A stretch of DNA of 64,000 bases. Source: Deltaproteobacteria bacterium (lineage in GTDB: Bacteria; Myxococcota_A; UBA9160; UBA6930). Below the pieces are notes generated by a model. It worked only from the letters and a program-made list of their open reading frames with translations, did not search any database and was not told where the DNA came from. How positions within the stretch are numbered: position 1 is the first letter of the stretch; the number at the start of each line of letters is the position of its first letter. This document shows, in pieces, positions 45,256 through 53,923 of the stretch. The stretch lies in NCBI GenBank assembly GCA_029261795.1, contig JAJDAP010000022.1, forward strand, positions 1 to 64,000, written 5' to 3'. The translations under genes and the position numbers were made by a program.

Positions 45256-46008
45256 TCAGCCAACACGGTGATCGGCGGCTCGCAGTTCGGCGGCCTGCAG
45301 AACGGTCTCGGAGAATTCTCCAGCTTCGAGCGCGACCCGTTTTCCGAAAGCGGCTCGCAGTGCGTCGAGAACCTCGGACGTCGTCACGCCGGGAACCTCG
45401 TCCTCGACGGCGCCGACCGTGGCCGGATCCCACTCGAAGCCCATGGCGTCGTAGACCGGGATGAGCGGATCGCGCACCCGATCGCTGCCGCCCACCACGA
45501 TCACGCCGCCCACGTGGGCGGAGCCACGAACGATTCGCTGACCGACGCCCATCAGCTTGGTCCGGCCGCCGGCATTCACGCTGTGCGCGCCGGGACAGTA
45601 TTCGCCCGGAACTTCGCCGACGCGAGCATCGACACCGAGAGAAGACAGCGCTTCGGCGATGATTCCGGCCGTCTCCTCGAAGCGTTCGCGGATCCGGGTG
45701 CGTGGCTCGGGATCAGCCGTGCACCAGGCAAAGGCGATCGTCTGGTCGTGGAACACGGCTGCCCTTCCGCCCGCCAGCCGAAGAATCGCACCGAAGCCGG
45801 CGGCCCGGGCCGCGGCGACGGCCTCCTCGAAGCCGGCGCGGGCGCGGTCGAGCACCGAGAACGCAACGACGTCGCCGGGAACGTGCAGGCGCAGGGCCTC
45901 GCGCTCGCGGCCCGCCGCCACCTCCTCGAGGAGCGCGCGCGACAGCCCCGTATCGAAGGCTGGGCGATCGGCGAAGGACGACTCGAACAGTGTGGCGGTG
46001 CGAGGCAC
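45256..46008 (-). CDS. Lipoate-protein ligase A/octanoyltransferase-type (BPL/LPL) protein
   Basis: A 250-residue protein of the biotin/lipoate ligase fold. The glycine-rich site reads LRLAGGRAAVFHD, equivalent to RRxxGGGxVxH. The conserved Lys sits in TKLMGVGQR. No C-terminal lipoate-ligase accessory domain is present, so it may be LipM-type or a scavenging LplA. Lipoyl proteins such as pyruvate dehydrogenase E2 or GcvH are the usual targets. Confidence 0.83.
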   Translation of the reverse strand: MPRTATLFESSFADRPAFDTGLSRALLEEVAAGREREALRLHVPGDVVAFSVLDRARAGFEEAVAAARAAGFGAILRLAGGRAAVFHDQTIAFAWCTADPEPRTRIRERFEETAGIIAEALSSLGVDARVGEVPGEYCPGAHSVNAGGRTKLMGVGQRIVRGSAHVGGVIVVGGSDRVRDPLIPVYDAMGFEWDPATVGAVEDEVPGVTTSEVLDALRAAFGKRVALEAGEFSETVLQAAELRAADHRVG

Positions 46009-46080
46009 GGCCCCAGGATACCGGCGCCGATCCCAGCGCGAACGGGGTAACGTTGGCGATTCGCGCTGGAGGAGTATGCG

Positions 46081-47283
46081 ATGGGTCCGATGGAAGGCAT
46101 CAAGGTCGTCGAGATGGGTGTCTGGGTTGCGGGGCCGGCCGCCGGCATGATCCTCTCGGATTGGGGTGCCGACGTCGTCAAGATCGAGCCGCCCGGGATC
46201 GGCGACCCCGCGCGTCTGTTCCAGAAGATGTTGGGCGGCGATCTGCCGTTCAATCCGCCCTTCGAGATGGACAACCGCAACAAGCGCTCGGTCGTCATCG
46301 ATCTCACCACCGACGAGGGCAAGGCCATCGGGTTCGAACTGATCGATCAGGCGGACGTCTTCATCACCAACATCCGCCCGGCGGCGCTCGAGCGACTCGG
46401 CTACGGACCCGATGCCCTGCTCGCGCGAAACCCGCGGCTGGTCTACGGGCTACTCACGGGCTACGGGCTCGAAGGACCGGAGAAGGACACGGCCGCCTAC
46501 GACATTGCCGGGTTCTGGGCGCGCTCGGGCATCGCACACATGCTGAGCCAACCCGGCAGTCACCCACCGTTCCAACGGGGCGGGATGGGAGACCACGGCA
46601 CCGGGATGGTGCTGGCCGGTGCCGTCTCGGCCGCGCTCTTTGCGCGCGAGCGCACCGGCGAGGGGCAACTGGTCTCTTCGTCGCTGTTGCGCCAGGGCAT
46701 CTACACCCTCTCTTTCGATGTGGCGACGGCGCTTCGCTTCGGCGTCGGCCTGGCGGTCGGTAACCGCAAGACGATGGGAAACCCGTGCATCAACAACTAC
46801 CAGGACAAGGATGGCCGCTGGTTCTGGATCGTCGGGCTCGAGGGCGAACGCCATTGGCCCCCGCTCTGTGAGGCCGCCGGGCACCCCGAATGGCTCGAGG
46901 ATCCCCGTTTCGCTGGTCCGGCCGAGCGTGCTGCAAACGCCGAGGCGTTGATCAGCCTGATCGACGAAGCCTTCGCAACCCGGAGCCTGGCCGAATGGCG
47001 CCCGATCTTCGATGGCACGGAGAACTTCTGGTGGGCGCCGGTACAAGACCTCGACGAGGTCATGGCCGATCCGCAGGTCCGCGCCGCTGGCAGCTTCATC
47101 GAAGTGCCCGACGGCCCGGCGACGACCACGCTGCCTGCCAGCCCGGCAGATTTCCATGGCACACCCTGGACACCCCGTTCGATGGCGCCCGGTCACGGAG
47201 AGCACACCGACGAGATCCTGCGAGAACTCGGCCGGGACGACGAAGCCTTGAGCGCGCTGCGCGAGAAGGGCGTGATCGGTTAG
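46081..47283 (+). CDS. Class III CoA-transferase (CaiB/BaiF family)
   Basis: A 400-residue enzyme preceded by GGAGGAG. Typical segments are VVEMGVWVAGPAAGMILSDWGADVVKIE, shown as GADVVKIEPP, NKRSVVIDL, FITNIRPAALERLGYG and RLVYGLLTGYG. The catalytic Asp is expected near GMGDHGTGM. Family members move CoA between acids such as bile-acid, carnitine or succinyl compounds. The C-terminus (FWWAPVQDLDEVMADPQVRA) is also diagnostic. Substrate not known. Confidence 0.9.
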   Translation: MGPMEGIKVVEMGVWVAGPAAGMILSDWGADVVKIEPPGIGDPARLFQKMLGGDLPFNPPFEMDNRNKRSVVIDLTTDEGKAIGFELIDQADVFITNIRPAALERLGYGPDALLARNPRLVYGLLTGYGLEGPEKDTAAYDIAGFWARSGIAHMLSQPGSHPPFQRGGMGDHGTGMVLAGAVSAALFARERTGEGQLVSSSLLRQGIYTLSFDVATALRFGVGLAVGNRKTMGNPCINNYQDKDGRWFWIVGLEGERHWPPLCEAAGHPEWLEDPRFAGPAERAANAEALISLIDEAFATRSLAEWRPIFDGTENFWWAPVQDLDEVMADPQVRAAGSFIEVPDGPATTTLPASPADFHGTPWTPRSMAPGHGEHTDEILRELGRDDEALSALREKGVIG

Positions 47284-47321
47284 GCGTCTTCCGTCGAGCG
47301 CCAAGTGTCGAGCGACGGGCG

Positions 47322-48533
47322 TCAGGCCGCGAGCGCCCTTCGCGTGCGGCGGCGATGCCGCCATCCCGCGATCGGCAGCAGCACGAGGGCGAGTTCGAAG
47401 CCGATTCCGCAGGCGCCCTTGTCGATCGGGAAGAAGTGGACATCGGGCTCGAACGCGTTCGCGTACTTCGGGCGGAGGAAGCTCTGATAACGCAGGTCGT
47501 TCAGCAGGAAACGGCGGAAGTAGGAGACGCCGTACAGGTTCTGGATGCGTTCGACTTCGGCCAGCGGAAAAGCCGGCGGGACACAGGTGTCGAACCAGGG
47601 CTGGATCAGCGCATCCGCCCCGACGGCCGGCCACAAGTTCGGCGTCAGTTGGACGGAGATCAGGGCGTTCCCGATATCGCAGATGATGTTCGCGAAGTGC
47701 GTGTGGGTCGCACCGATGACGTCGGCGCGAAACACGTCGGTGGGAACCAGGGAGAAAGGCCGCGTCGTGTTGTCGTCGATGGGCGTTGTCGTGTCCAGGG
47801 TCCCGGACAGGAGCATCAGCGGCCGATCGAAGCCGCGGAAAGCGTCGTCATCGATCAGGCCGGATGCGGGCGCGACCGCCATCACGGCGACGATGCGGTC
47901 GTCTGCCGGGGCGCTGATGAAGCCGGTACGCATCGCCAGCGCCGTGTAGCCACCGAAGGAATGGCCGGCGACGCCGAAGCCATCGCGGCGGACGCGGGCC
48001 TCGAACGGATCTCCGAGTGCTTCGCTGCGCGCAAGTAACGTATCGATCACGAAACTCACGTCCTGGGGGCGGTCGACCGCCGACTCGATAAAGCCGACAG
48101 CGGTCCCGTTCTGGACATCGTCGGTGGTGTTGCCCGTGTGGTTCGGTGCCGCCACGATGAATCCGTGGCTCGCAAGGCCCTCGCATAACGTCGTCGACTG
48201 CGTGTTGATGCCACCCGACCCGTGGGAGAACACGATCAACGGATGCCGCCCCTGGGCCACCGGCAGGTCGTCGATGGCCAGCTGTGAGGTCACCGTGATC
48301 ACACCGATGACCGGATACTCCGTCGGCGCTCCGACGTAATCCTCCGGATCGACCGGATACCAGACACGGAGATCGAGCGGCCGGTTCGAGCGGGCTGCGT
48401 CCGTCACGGCGAACTCGGTATGTCCGACGCCGAAAGGACCCGGCGCGTCCGGTGCAGGCGGGCCATCGGCCAGGGCGGCCGTGGCGATGCCGAAGGTCAG
48501 CGTCACCAACAAGAGAGAACGCGCGAACCGCAT
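47322..48533 (-). CDS. Exported alpha/beta hydrolase (PAF-acetylhydrolase/chlorophyllase-like) with C-terminal membrane tail
   Basis: A 403-residue protein with a signal peptide (1-22, ends TAALADG). The hydrolase core has VIVFSHGSGG-like oxyanion segment (LIVFSHGSGG) and nucleophile elbow AGHSFGGYTAL. The late His is in THTHFANI. The C-terminus has a small Gly/Cys stretch (GACGIG), a hydrophobic helix and an Arg cluster (WRHRRRTRR). That layout resembles C-terminal sorting signals of the PEP/MYXO-CTERM kind, though no exact motif match is claimed. Substrate unknown; esters of lipids are plausible. Confidence 0.84.
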   Translation of the reverse strand: MRFARSLLLVTLTFGIATAALADGPPAPDAPGPFGVGHTEFAVTDAARSNRPLDLRVWYPVDPEDYVGAPTEYPVIGVITVTSQLAIDDLPVAQGRHPLIVFSHGSGGINTQSTTLCEGLASHGFIVAAPNHTGNTTDDVQNGTAVGFIESAVDRPQDVSFVIDTLLARSEALGDPFEARVRRDGFGVAGHSFGGYTALAMRTGFISAPADDRIVAVMAVAPASGLIDDDAFRGFDRPLMLLSGTLDTTTPIDDNTTRPFSLVPTDVFRADVIGATHTHFANIICDIGNALISVQLTPNLWPAVGADALIQPWFDTCVPPAFPLAEVERIQNLYGVSYFRRFLLNDLRYQSFLRPKYANAFEPDVHFFPIDKGACGIGFELALVLLPIAGWRHRRRTRRALAA

Positions 48534-48558
48534 CGGGGCACTCCAGATTGTGGGGAGC

Positions 48559-50769
48559 TCACCCTACCACTTCGAGCATCGGAATACGTGACTCCGCCGC
48601 ATCCAGGACGACCCCGATCGTTCTGGCCTCCTGATTTCCGGCCGCTACCAGTGCGCCGAGCAGGGCGCTCTCGCGCTCCGCGGCAATGCCGATCAGCAGG
48701 CCGCCGGACGTCTGCGGATCCAGCAGCAGTGCACTCTCGGGGCCGTCGGCACGATGCAGCGGCCCCCAGATGCGAAGCGCGGCGGCCTCATTCTGTGGAT
48801 GGAAGCTGCTCCGCAAGCCGCGGGCGAGCGCTTCACGCGCTCCCGGGAGAGCGGGGACCGCTTCGACCGAGATCTGCGCGCGGACGCCGGATGCCCCTAG
48901 CATCTCGCCGAGATGAACGGCCAGGCCGAAGCCGGAGATGTCGGTGACCGCACTGGCCGCGTGCTCACGGGCCAGTTCCGCAGCACTGGCATTTCCCGAC
49001 AACATGGCGCGATGAACCTCGCTGACCTGCGCACCACTCGCGCGTCCCTGCATGTCGGCCGCGAGCAACACCCCGGTCCCGAGCGGCTTCGTCAGTACGA
49101 GTCGGTCGCCGGGGCGAAGCCCAGCCTTGCTGAACGGAAGCTGCCCGGCGCCGAGACCGCCCAACACGGTGAGACCGACCATCAACTCAGGACCGACGGT
49201 GCTATGTCCGCCGACGAGCGAGATCTTCCGTGCGTCGAGTTCACTCCGCACGCCGGCCATCACCTGGAACAGCGTCTCTTCGGAGTGTCGCTCGTCGGAA
49301 ACCGTGACCCAGGCGAGGGCATGACGGGGCGTCCCGCCGCTGGCATCCACGTCGCTCACCGCATTCTGTGTGGCGACCCGCCCGACGAGCCACGGATCGT
49401 CGGTGAAACCCCGGAAACCGTCGACGGTGGCCAGCACGATGTCGCCACTCGGGGTCGCGATGGCGGCGGCATCGTCGGGCTCTACCAGCCCGACGCGAAC
49501 GCTCGGATCCGGTACTGCCGGTTCGAGCCGCGACAGGGCCTGGGCAAGGCCGCCGGCCCCGACCTTGGCTGCGCAGCCTCCGCAGGCCATCTCCTCCATT
49601 CCCATCGATTCCGGTGACGGGAACGCCAGGGCGTCACTGCCGTCTGGGGCCAGGACCTGGAAGCGTTCCATGAAGCGGCGATCGATCCGATCTTTCAATG
49701 CGAAAACGGCAGGACCGGCGAAGGCCATGCCCCACTTGCCGCCGAGTGCGCGCCCGCCGCCGAGGTTCAGCAGCGAGAGGAAATCGCGCTGGGGTCGGTA
49801 ACGCCGGAGGGAGCGACCCGCGAGCCGCGCGCGCAGGTTTGCGTCGAGAACCGGCCCCTGGCGCACGGCGTATACGCCGGCACGGGGAATCCACGGGTGG
49901 GCGTCCGATGCGGCGCAATCACCCGCGGCAAAGACGTCATCGTCGTCGACACTTTGAAGTGTTTCGCGTACACGGAGGAAGCCGGCCGGGTCGCGGCCGA
50001 GTGGGATGGACGCGAGCAGGGGAAGGGGTGTCGCGCCCGTGGCCCAGATGACGCGATCGAACGCGAGCGACTCGCCGGCTTCGAGCACGAGCCCATCGCG
50101 TGTCACCGCCTGGACGGTCGTCTGGTTTCGCACGGGAATTCCACGTTCGGCGAGGATTCCCGACGCGCGCCGGCGAAGCGCGCGGGAGGCGCCGGGCAGG
50201 ATCTCGGTTCCCGATCCGAGCAGCTGAATTTCGGGAGCGCTTCCGCTCGCGCGCAGCCGTGCCTCCAGGCAGAACGCCAGCTCGATACCGGCGGCGCCGG
50301 CACCCACGACGGCAATGCGTCTCGCGCCCGCACCCGCGTAGGCGTCGAGCGCTGCCACGAATCGGCCGATCGGTCGCGTCGCGAGGGCGTGCTCCCGGAC
50401 GCCGGGCAACTCGGCGCCGATCACGGTCGAGCCGACGTCGAAACTGATGACGTCGTATCCGATCGGCGGACGGCCGGCGAGTTCCAGCCGGCGGGCCCCG
50501 GGGTCGAGGCCGATCGCGGCAGCCAGGATCACCCGCGCACCCGCCCGGCGGGCCAGCGGAATGCAGTCGATCTCCAGTTCGGCCGCCTGGTAGTCGCCGG
50601 CAACGAAGCCGGGAACCATCCCGGAATAGACCGCGTACGGGCGATCCAGGACCAGCGTCAGCCGAACCCCGGGGGCCGGCTTCATCATCCAGCGGCGCAG
50701 CACCTGGACGTGGGCATGGCCGCCCCCGACAAGGACGAGATCGGACTGGATCGGATCAGCGCGAATCAG
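48559..50769 (-). CDS. selD: Selenophosphate synthetase SelD fused to N-terminal FAD-dependent oxidoreductase domain
   Basis: A 736-residue fusion. The flavin motif LVLVGGGHAHV is followed by a pyridine-nucleotide-disulfide-reductase-like domain to about residue 380 (VVGAGAAGIELAF, FAAGDCAA). The SelD domain starts at EEMACGGCAAK, with catalytic-loop Cys396, Cys399 and Lys402. It continues with VDGFRGFTDDPW, GGHSTVGPELM and the C-terminal LLDPQTSGGLL. SelD makes selenophosphate from selenide and ATP for Sec-tRNA synthesis. The start is uncertain: no ATG, GTG or TTG precedes the flavin motif in frame, so CTG 50769 is proposed (ATT 50775 is another option). The first ATG with a good ribosome site (50815) lies in another frame. 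Confidence 0.9.
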   Translation of the reverse strand: MIRADPIQSDLVLVGGGHAHVQVLRRWMMKPAPGVRLTLVLDRPYAVYSGMVPGFVAGDYQAAELEIDCIPLARRAGARVILAAAIGLDPGARRLELAGRPPIGYDVISFDVGSTVIGAELPGVREHALATRPIGRFVAALDAYAGAGARRIAVVGAGAAGIELAFCLEARLRASGSAPEIQLLGSGTEILPGASRALRRRASGILAERGIPVRNQTTVQAVTRDGLVLEAGESLAFDRVIWATGATPLPLLASIPLGRDPAGFLRVRETLQSVDDDDVFAAGDCAASDAHPWIPRAGVYAVRQGPVLDANLRARLAGRSLRRYRPQRDFLSLLNLGGGRALGGKWGMAFAGPAVFALKDRIDRRFMERFQVLAPDGSDALAFPSPESMGMEEMACGGCAAKVGAGGLAQALSRLEPAVPDPSVRVGLVEPDDAAAIATPSGDIVLATVDGFRGFTDDPWLVGRVATQNAVSDVDASGGTPRHALAWVTVSDERHSEETLFQVMAGVRSELDARKISLVGGHSTVGPELMVGLTVLGGLGAGQLPFSKAGLRPGDRLVLTKPLGTGVLLAADMQGRASGAQVSEVHRAMLSGNASAAELAREHAASAVTDISGFGLAVHLGEMLGASGVRAQISVEAVPALPGAREALARGLRSSFHPQNEAAALRIWGPLHRADGPESALLLDPQTSGGLLIGIAAERESALLGALVAAGNQEARTIGVVLDAAESRIPMLEVVG

Positions 50770-50815
50770 GGCAATCCCCGGTCGGAGCGTGCCCGTTCTG
50801 TCGCGTCCTGGTCAT
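50756..50815 (-). CDS. 19-codon ORF overlapping the selD start: leader peptide or shifted N-terminus
   Basis: ATG 50815 has GGGGAGG five bases upstream, the best initiation site before selD. It encodes 19 residues and stops at TGA 50756-50758, overlapping the first selD codons in another frame. It could be a coupling leader. It could also be the original start of selD, cut off by a one-base indel in the 46 bases before the flavin domain. No similarity is recognised. Confidence 0.35.
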   Translation of the reverse strand: MTRTRQNGHAPTGDCPDSR

Positions 50816-50852
50816 CGCGGCCTCCCCTGCGCGCTGGGACCATACAACGGGA

Positions 50853-50884
50853 TTGACATATTCTATATTTCCAATATATTGGAA
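50853..50884 (+). promoter_or_regulatory. arsR promoter with 16-bp palindromic operator
   Basis: TTGACA at 50853-50858 and TATATT at 50875-50880 form a -35/-10 pair with a 16-base spacer. A perfect palindrome, TTCCAATATATTGGAA, spans 50869-50884 and covers the -10 box. The expected transcript start falls at the arsR ATG (50887), so the mRNA may be leaderless; only GGAA at two bases' distance precedes the ATG. Self-repression by ArsR released by As(III) is the natural model. Confidence 0.7.
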
Positions 50885-50886
50885 TT

Positions 50887-51201
50887 ATGGAAAAGCAAGA
50901 GATCCTCGCCAGCCTCGGCGCGCTCGCCCAGGAGACCCGACTCGATGTCTTCCGTCTGCTCGTCGAAACGGGCCCCGCGGGCCTCTCGCCCGGCGCCATC
51001 GGCTCCGCTCTGGAGCTGCCGCCGGCCACCCTTTCCTTCCACCTGAAGGAGCTGAAGAGTGCCCAGATCGTGAGCTGCAAGCGCGAGGGGCGTTCCCTTC
51101 GCTACGCGGCGAATTTTCCACGCATGGAGGCGCTGGTGCGTTTCCTGACCGAAAACTGCTGCCGTGGTTCGAACTGCAACGAACCGCGCCCGAGCGCCTG
51201 A
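50887..51201 (+). CDS. arsR: ArsR-family metalloregulator
   Basis: A 104-residue winged-helix repressor. The recognition helix region is LPPATLSFHLKELKSAQIV, typical of ArsR (SFHLKEL). A C-terminal Cys cluster, ENCCRGSNCN, gives a likely As(III) site of the kind found in ArsR proteins with Cys near the C-terminus rather than in helix alpha-3. It is divergent from selD and 10 bases upstream of arsI. A palindromic operator overlaps its promoter. Confidence 0.9.
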   Translation: MEKQEILASLGALAQETRLDVFRLLVETGPAGLSPGAIGSALELPPATLSFHLKELKSAQIVSCKREGRSLRYAANFPRMEALVRFLTENCCRGSNCNEPRPSA

Positions 51202-51211
51202 AGGAGAACCC

Positions 51212-51640
51212 ATGAGACTGCAACTCGCCCTGAACGTGAGCGACCTCGAGGCCGCCGTCGCTTTCTACTCGAAGATGTTCGGAGCAACCGTCAACAAGCG
51301 GGAGCCCGGATATGCCAACTTCGCGATCGATGAGCCGCCGCTGAAGCTGGTCCTGTTCGAGGCCCCGGGCGCCGCCGATCGGATCAATCACCTCGGCGTC
51401 GAAGTCTTCGAGGATGAAGAAGTGACGGCCGCCACCGAGAGACTGAAGGCCGGGGACCTGGAATGCCTGGTCCAAGACGAGACCACCTGTTGTTATGCCA
51501 AGCAGGACAAGGTCTGGGCGGAGGAGCCCGACGGACTGCGTTGGGAGTGGTATCGGATTCTCGAGGACAGCCGGACCTTCGGTGAGGAGCCTGGCGAGAT
51601 CGCAGCGACGCCAGCGCCCGCACCTCGGAGTTGTTGCTAG
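51212..51640 (+). CDS. arsI: ArsI-like C-As lyase (VOC family)
   Basis: A 142-residue VOC protein from ATG 51212 with AAGGAG upstream. It begins LQLALNVSDLEAAVAFYSKMFG, and the substrate-binding vicinal Cys pair sits in DETTCCYAKQDKVW followed by EPDGLRWEWY. This matches ArsI/CadI, the nonheme-iron dioxygenase that cleaves C-As bonds of trivalent organoarsenicals. The metal ligands (His in INHLGVEVF, Glu in WEW) are present. The C-terminus ends SCC. It forms a two-gene unit with arsR; no arsenite efflux gene is present nearby. Confidence 0.88.
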   Translation: MRLQLALNVSDLEAAVAFYSKMFGATVNKREPGYANFAIDEPPLKLVLFEAPGAADRINHLGVEVFEDEEVTAATERLKAGDLECLVQDETTCCYAKQDKVWAEEPDGLRWEWYRILEDSRTFGEEPGEIAATPAPAPRSCC

Positions 51641-51692
51641 GCGGCGGTTCGCGGCGGTGAACTCGCCGCTCAACCACCGACCTGGTACATCT

Positions 51693-51716
51693 TATTGAAA
51701 CTCAATGATTTCAATA
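51693..51716. repeat. AT-rich inverted repeat between convergent genes
   Basis: TATTGAAA (51693-51700) and TTTCAATA (51709-51716) form an 8-bp inverted repeat with an 8-base gap. It is clearly more AT-rich than its surroundings. It lies between the ends of arsI and the methyltransferase gene, so it is not upstream of either. It may be a weak terminator or the relic of a regulator site such as a Fur-like box. Confidence 0.4.
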
Positions 51717-51793
51717 GGTTACGGTCGTTTAGGGGCGTGAGTTTGCGTCAAGCCGAGCCGCAAAGCTCACCGTCTCCTATTCAGCCTGGCTCG

Positions 51794-52573
51794 CTATTCG
51801 GACAAATCCACGGAGTCCATGAAGGAGTGCGGTACGTCCGCGATCTTCTTGCCGCCGAGCGCGAAGTAATAGAGTGGATTCCCTTCGATGGAGAATCGGT
51901 GCCGGTATCTCTCCAGGTGATGGAGATCGAGATACTCAGAAAAAATCAACTCCCGAACGAGCTGTGAGAATCCTGAGTCATCGCTCCGATCGAGAAAGGT
52001 CTCCTTGACGTTGAAGGCGACGAACCCGTCCTTGCCAACCATGTTGAACGCTTCCAAGAATGCCAATGCCGGAATGTCGCCGAATCCGAGCGCCGCGACC
52101 GAAATCAAGCAGTCGAAGGACCAGAGCTTCAGCTCATCTCGATCGTCGTCGTTGAGCGAACAGAAATCCATCACATAGAAGGCGTCGTAGACTCCTGGCC
52201 GGTCCCGTTCGGTGGCCGCTTGCGCCTCGGGAATGATGTCTACTCCGACCAGCCTCGAGACGCCCTGCTTCTTCAGCTCTTCGCCGACGACCCCATTTCC
52301 CGCGCCGAGGTCGAGCACCCGCAGCTCGTTGATCCCCTGCTGACATTGCGCGACCGAGGAGCGCAGAACATCTACAACGGTTGTGGGCGACTGGCACTTC
52401 AACCGCTCGTAGACGACCTGCTCGTACAGGCCCGGAACGTCGAAGATGCGTTCGTAGTCATGCAGCCGAATCTTCTCCTTCGAATCCCCGTCCAGCAGAT
52501 AGAAGTAGACCTCGTCTTGACACAGCTCGCGCACATCGGCGGGCGGAAACTGAATTCGATGTCTCTTTGGCAC
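51794..52573 (-). CDS. Class I SAM-dependent methyltransferase
   Basis: A 259-residue protein from GTG 52573 (GAGGGA upstream). The SAM motif I is VLDLGAGNGVVGEEL and the acidic end of strand 2 is GVDIIP. The N-terminal 80 residues (DEVYFYLLDGDSKEKIRLHD) form a cap. The gene is visibly lower in GC than its neighbours and uses A/T-ending codons more often, which suggests recent transfer. The substrate is unknown. It is flanked by two gene-poor stretches. Confidence 0.83.
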   Translation of the reverse strand: MPKRHRIQFPPADVRELCQDEVYFYLLDGDSKEKIRLHDYERIFDVPGLYEQVVYERLKCQSPTTVVDVLRSSVAQCQQGINELRVLDLGAGNGVVGEELKKQGVSRLVGVDIIPEAQAATERDRPGVYDAFYVMDFCSLNDDDRDELKLWSFDCLISVAALGFGDIPALAFLEAFNMVGKDGFVAFNVKETFLDRSDDSGFSQLVRELIFSEYLDLHHLERYRHRFSIEGNPLYYFALGGKKIADVPHSFMDSVDLSE

Positions 52574-52870
52574 TCTCTTCCCTCGCTTTCATGACTGTCG
52601 GACCCGCCGCAGACCAGTTGGGGGGGCAGATCAGAGATTGCAATCGCGTCGTCGGCGGACAGCAGCCTCCTGCGCGGCCACCTAATGGGCGAAGCCATAT
52701 GCCCGCGCGGCGGCCCTCCCCAAAAGGGTCGCTCGACGTCTTTACGTCGGAATACGGCGGGGACCGGAAGGTGGACAGTCGATGAGTAGTCCCGGACCCG
52801 GAGTCTAGCAGCCTGTCAGCCAAGCCTGTGATTGCAGGAAGAATCGGGGGCGTGATCAACAACGTACAGC
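52574..52870. other. 297-bp stretch without a supportable gene
   Basis: It lies between the methyltransferase start and the moaA end. No ORF shows motifs. A TCTAGCAGCCTG segment near 52805 faintly resembles the end of the palindrome at 24701. The promoter of the methyltransferase gene should lie at its left end. Confidence 0.45.
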
Positions 52871-53923
52871 TCACCCCCCGATCTGGAACATCTCCACCTT
52901 GCGGCGGGCCCTCGCCGGGGCCCGTTCGGCGCGCTCCTCGCTGTAGCGGTCGCGACGACGGAGCCAGGTTCCCGCGATACGTTCGAGCAGGGCTTCGTCG
53001 CTGGCGCCTTCGCGCAAAGGTTCGCGGAGGTCGCGTCCTTCCGAACCGAACAGACAGGTAAAGAGCTTTCCGTCGGCAGAAATCCGCGCGCGCGTGCAGC
53101 CGCCACAAAAGGGTTGGGAGACGGAAGCGATGATTCCGATCTCGCCGCCGCCATCGCTGTACCGATAGCGGCGGGCCACCTCCCCGGCATAGTTCGGGTC
53201 GACGGGCTCGATGGCGAAGGCTTCGCCGATCCGTTCGAGGATCTCGCTCGCAGGCACGACCTGGGACAGATCCCAGGAGTTCGTGGTGCCCACATCCATG
53301 TACTCGATGAAGCGCAGGATGTGACCGGTCCCGTGAAAGCGGCGAGCAAGCGGAACGATCTGATCCTCGTTGGTGGCGCGCTGAACCACGCAGTTGATCT
53401 TGATCGGCGTCAGCGAAGCGCGTTCGGCGGCCGCGATGCCGTCGAAGACCTGTTCGGGGTCGCCGCGCCCTCCGCTCATGCGCCCGAACACCTCCGGATC
53501 GAGCGCGTCGAGGCTGATCGTGACGCGATGCAGACCGGCCGCCTTCAAGGCATCGGCGTGGCGCGGCAACAACACGGCATTCGTCGTGAGGGCGACGTCG
53601 CGGATGCCGTCGAGGCCGACCAGTTCTTCGATCAGGCGGGGAAGCTGCGCACGCAGCAGCGGTTCACCGCCGGTCAGTCGGAGCTTCTCGACGCCCAGTG
53701 ACGCGAAGAGCCGTGCCAGGCGCACGATCTCTTCGAAGCGCAGGATCTCGCCGCGCTTCTGGAACGGGAAAGCCTCATCGAAGATCTCTTCCGGCATGCA
53801 ATACGGGCAGCGGAAGTTGCAGCGGTCGGTGACCGAGATGCGGAGGTCACGGAGTGCACGCCCGAATTCGTCGCGCGGGTTCGCACCCGGCCCAGCGACG
53901 GCTTCGGCCGTGGTTTCGGTCAC
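52871..53923 (-). CDS. moaA: GTP 3',8-cyclase MoaA
   Basis: A 350-residue radical-SAM enzyme for the first step of molybdenum cofactor synthesis. The N-terminal cluster site is CNFRCPYC. The SAM/GTP core shows [10 protein letters not shown] and TTNAVLL. The second cluster is bound by the C-terminal [18 protein letters not shown]. The last residues, QIGG, match the double-Gly tail needed for activity. GTG 53923 is used; it overlaps the ferredoxin stop (GTGA). Confidence 0.93.
   Translation of the reverse strand: MTETTAEAVAGPGANPRDEFGRALRDLRISVTDRCNFRCPYCMPEEIFDEAFPFQKRGEILRFEEIVRLARLFASLGVEKLRLTGGEPLLRAQLPRLIEELVGLDGIRDVALTTNAVLLPRHADALKAAGLHRVTISLDALDPEVFGRMSGGRGDPEQVFDGIAAAERASLTPIKINCVVQRATNEDQIVPLARRFHGTGHILRFIEYMDVGTTNSWDLSQVVPASEILERIGEAFAIEPVDPNYAGEVARRYRYSDGGGEIGIIASVSQPFCGGCTRARISADGKLFTCLFGSEGRDLREPLREGASDEALLERIAGTWLRRRDRYSEERAERAPARARRKVEMFQIGG

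Noticed and set aside
51695-51967. 90-codon plus-strand ORF at the end of the methyltransferase gene
   Set aside because: Mostly antisense to the methyltransferase; no motif or ribosome site. Its start lies in the AT-rich inverted repeat.
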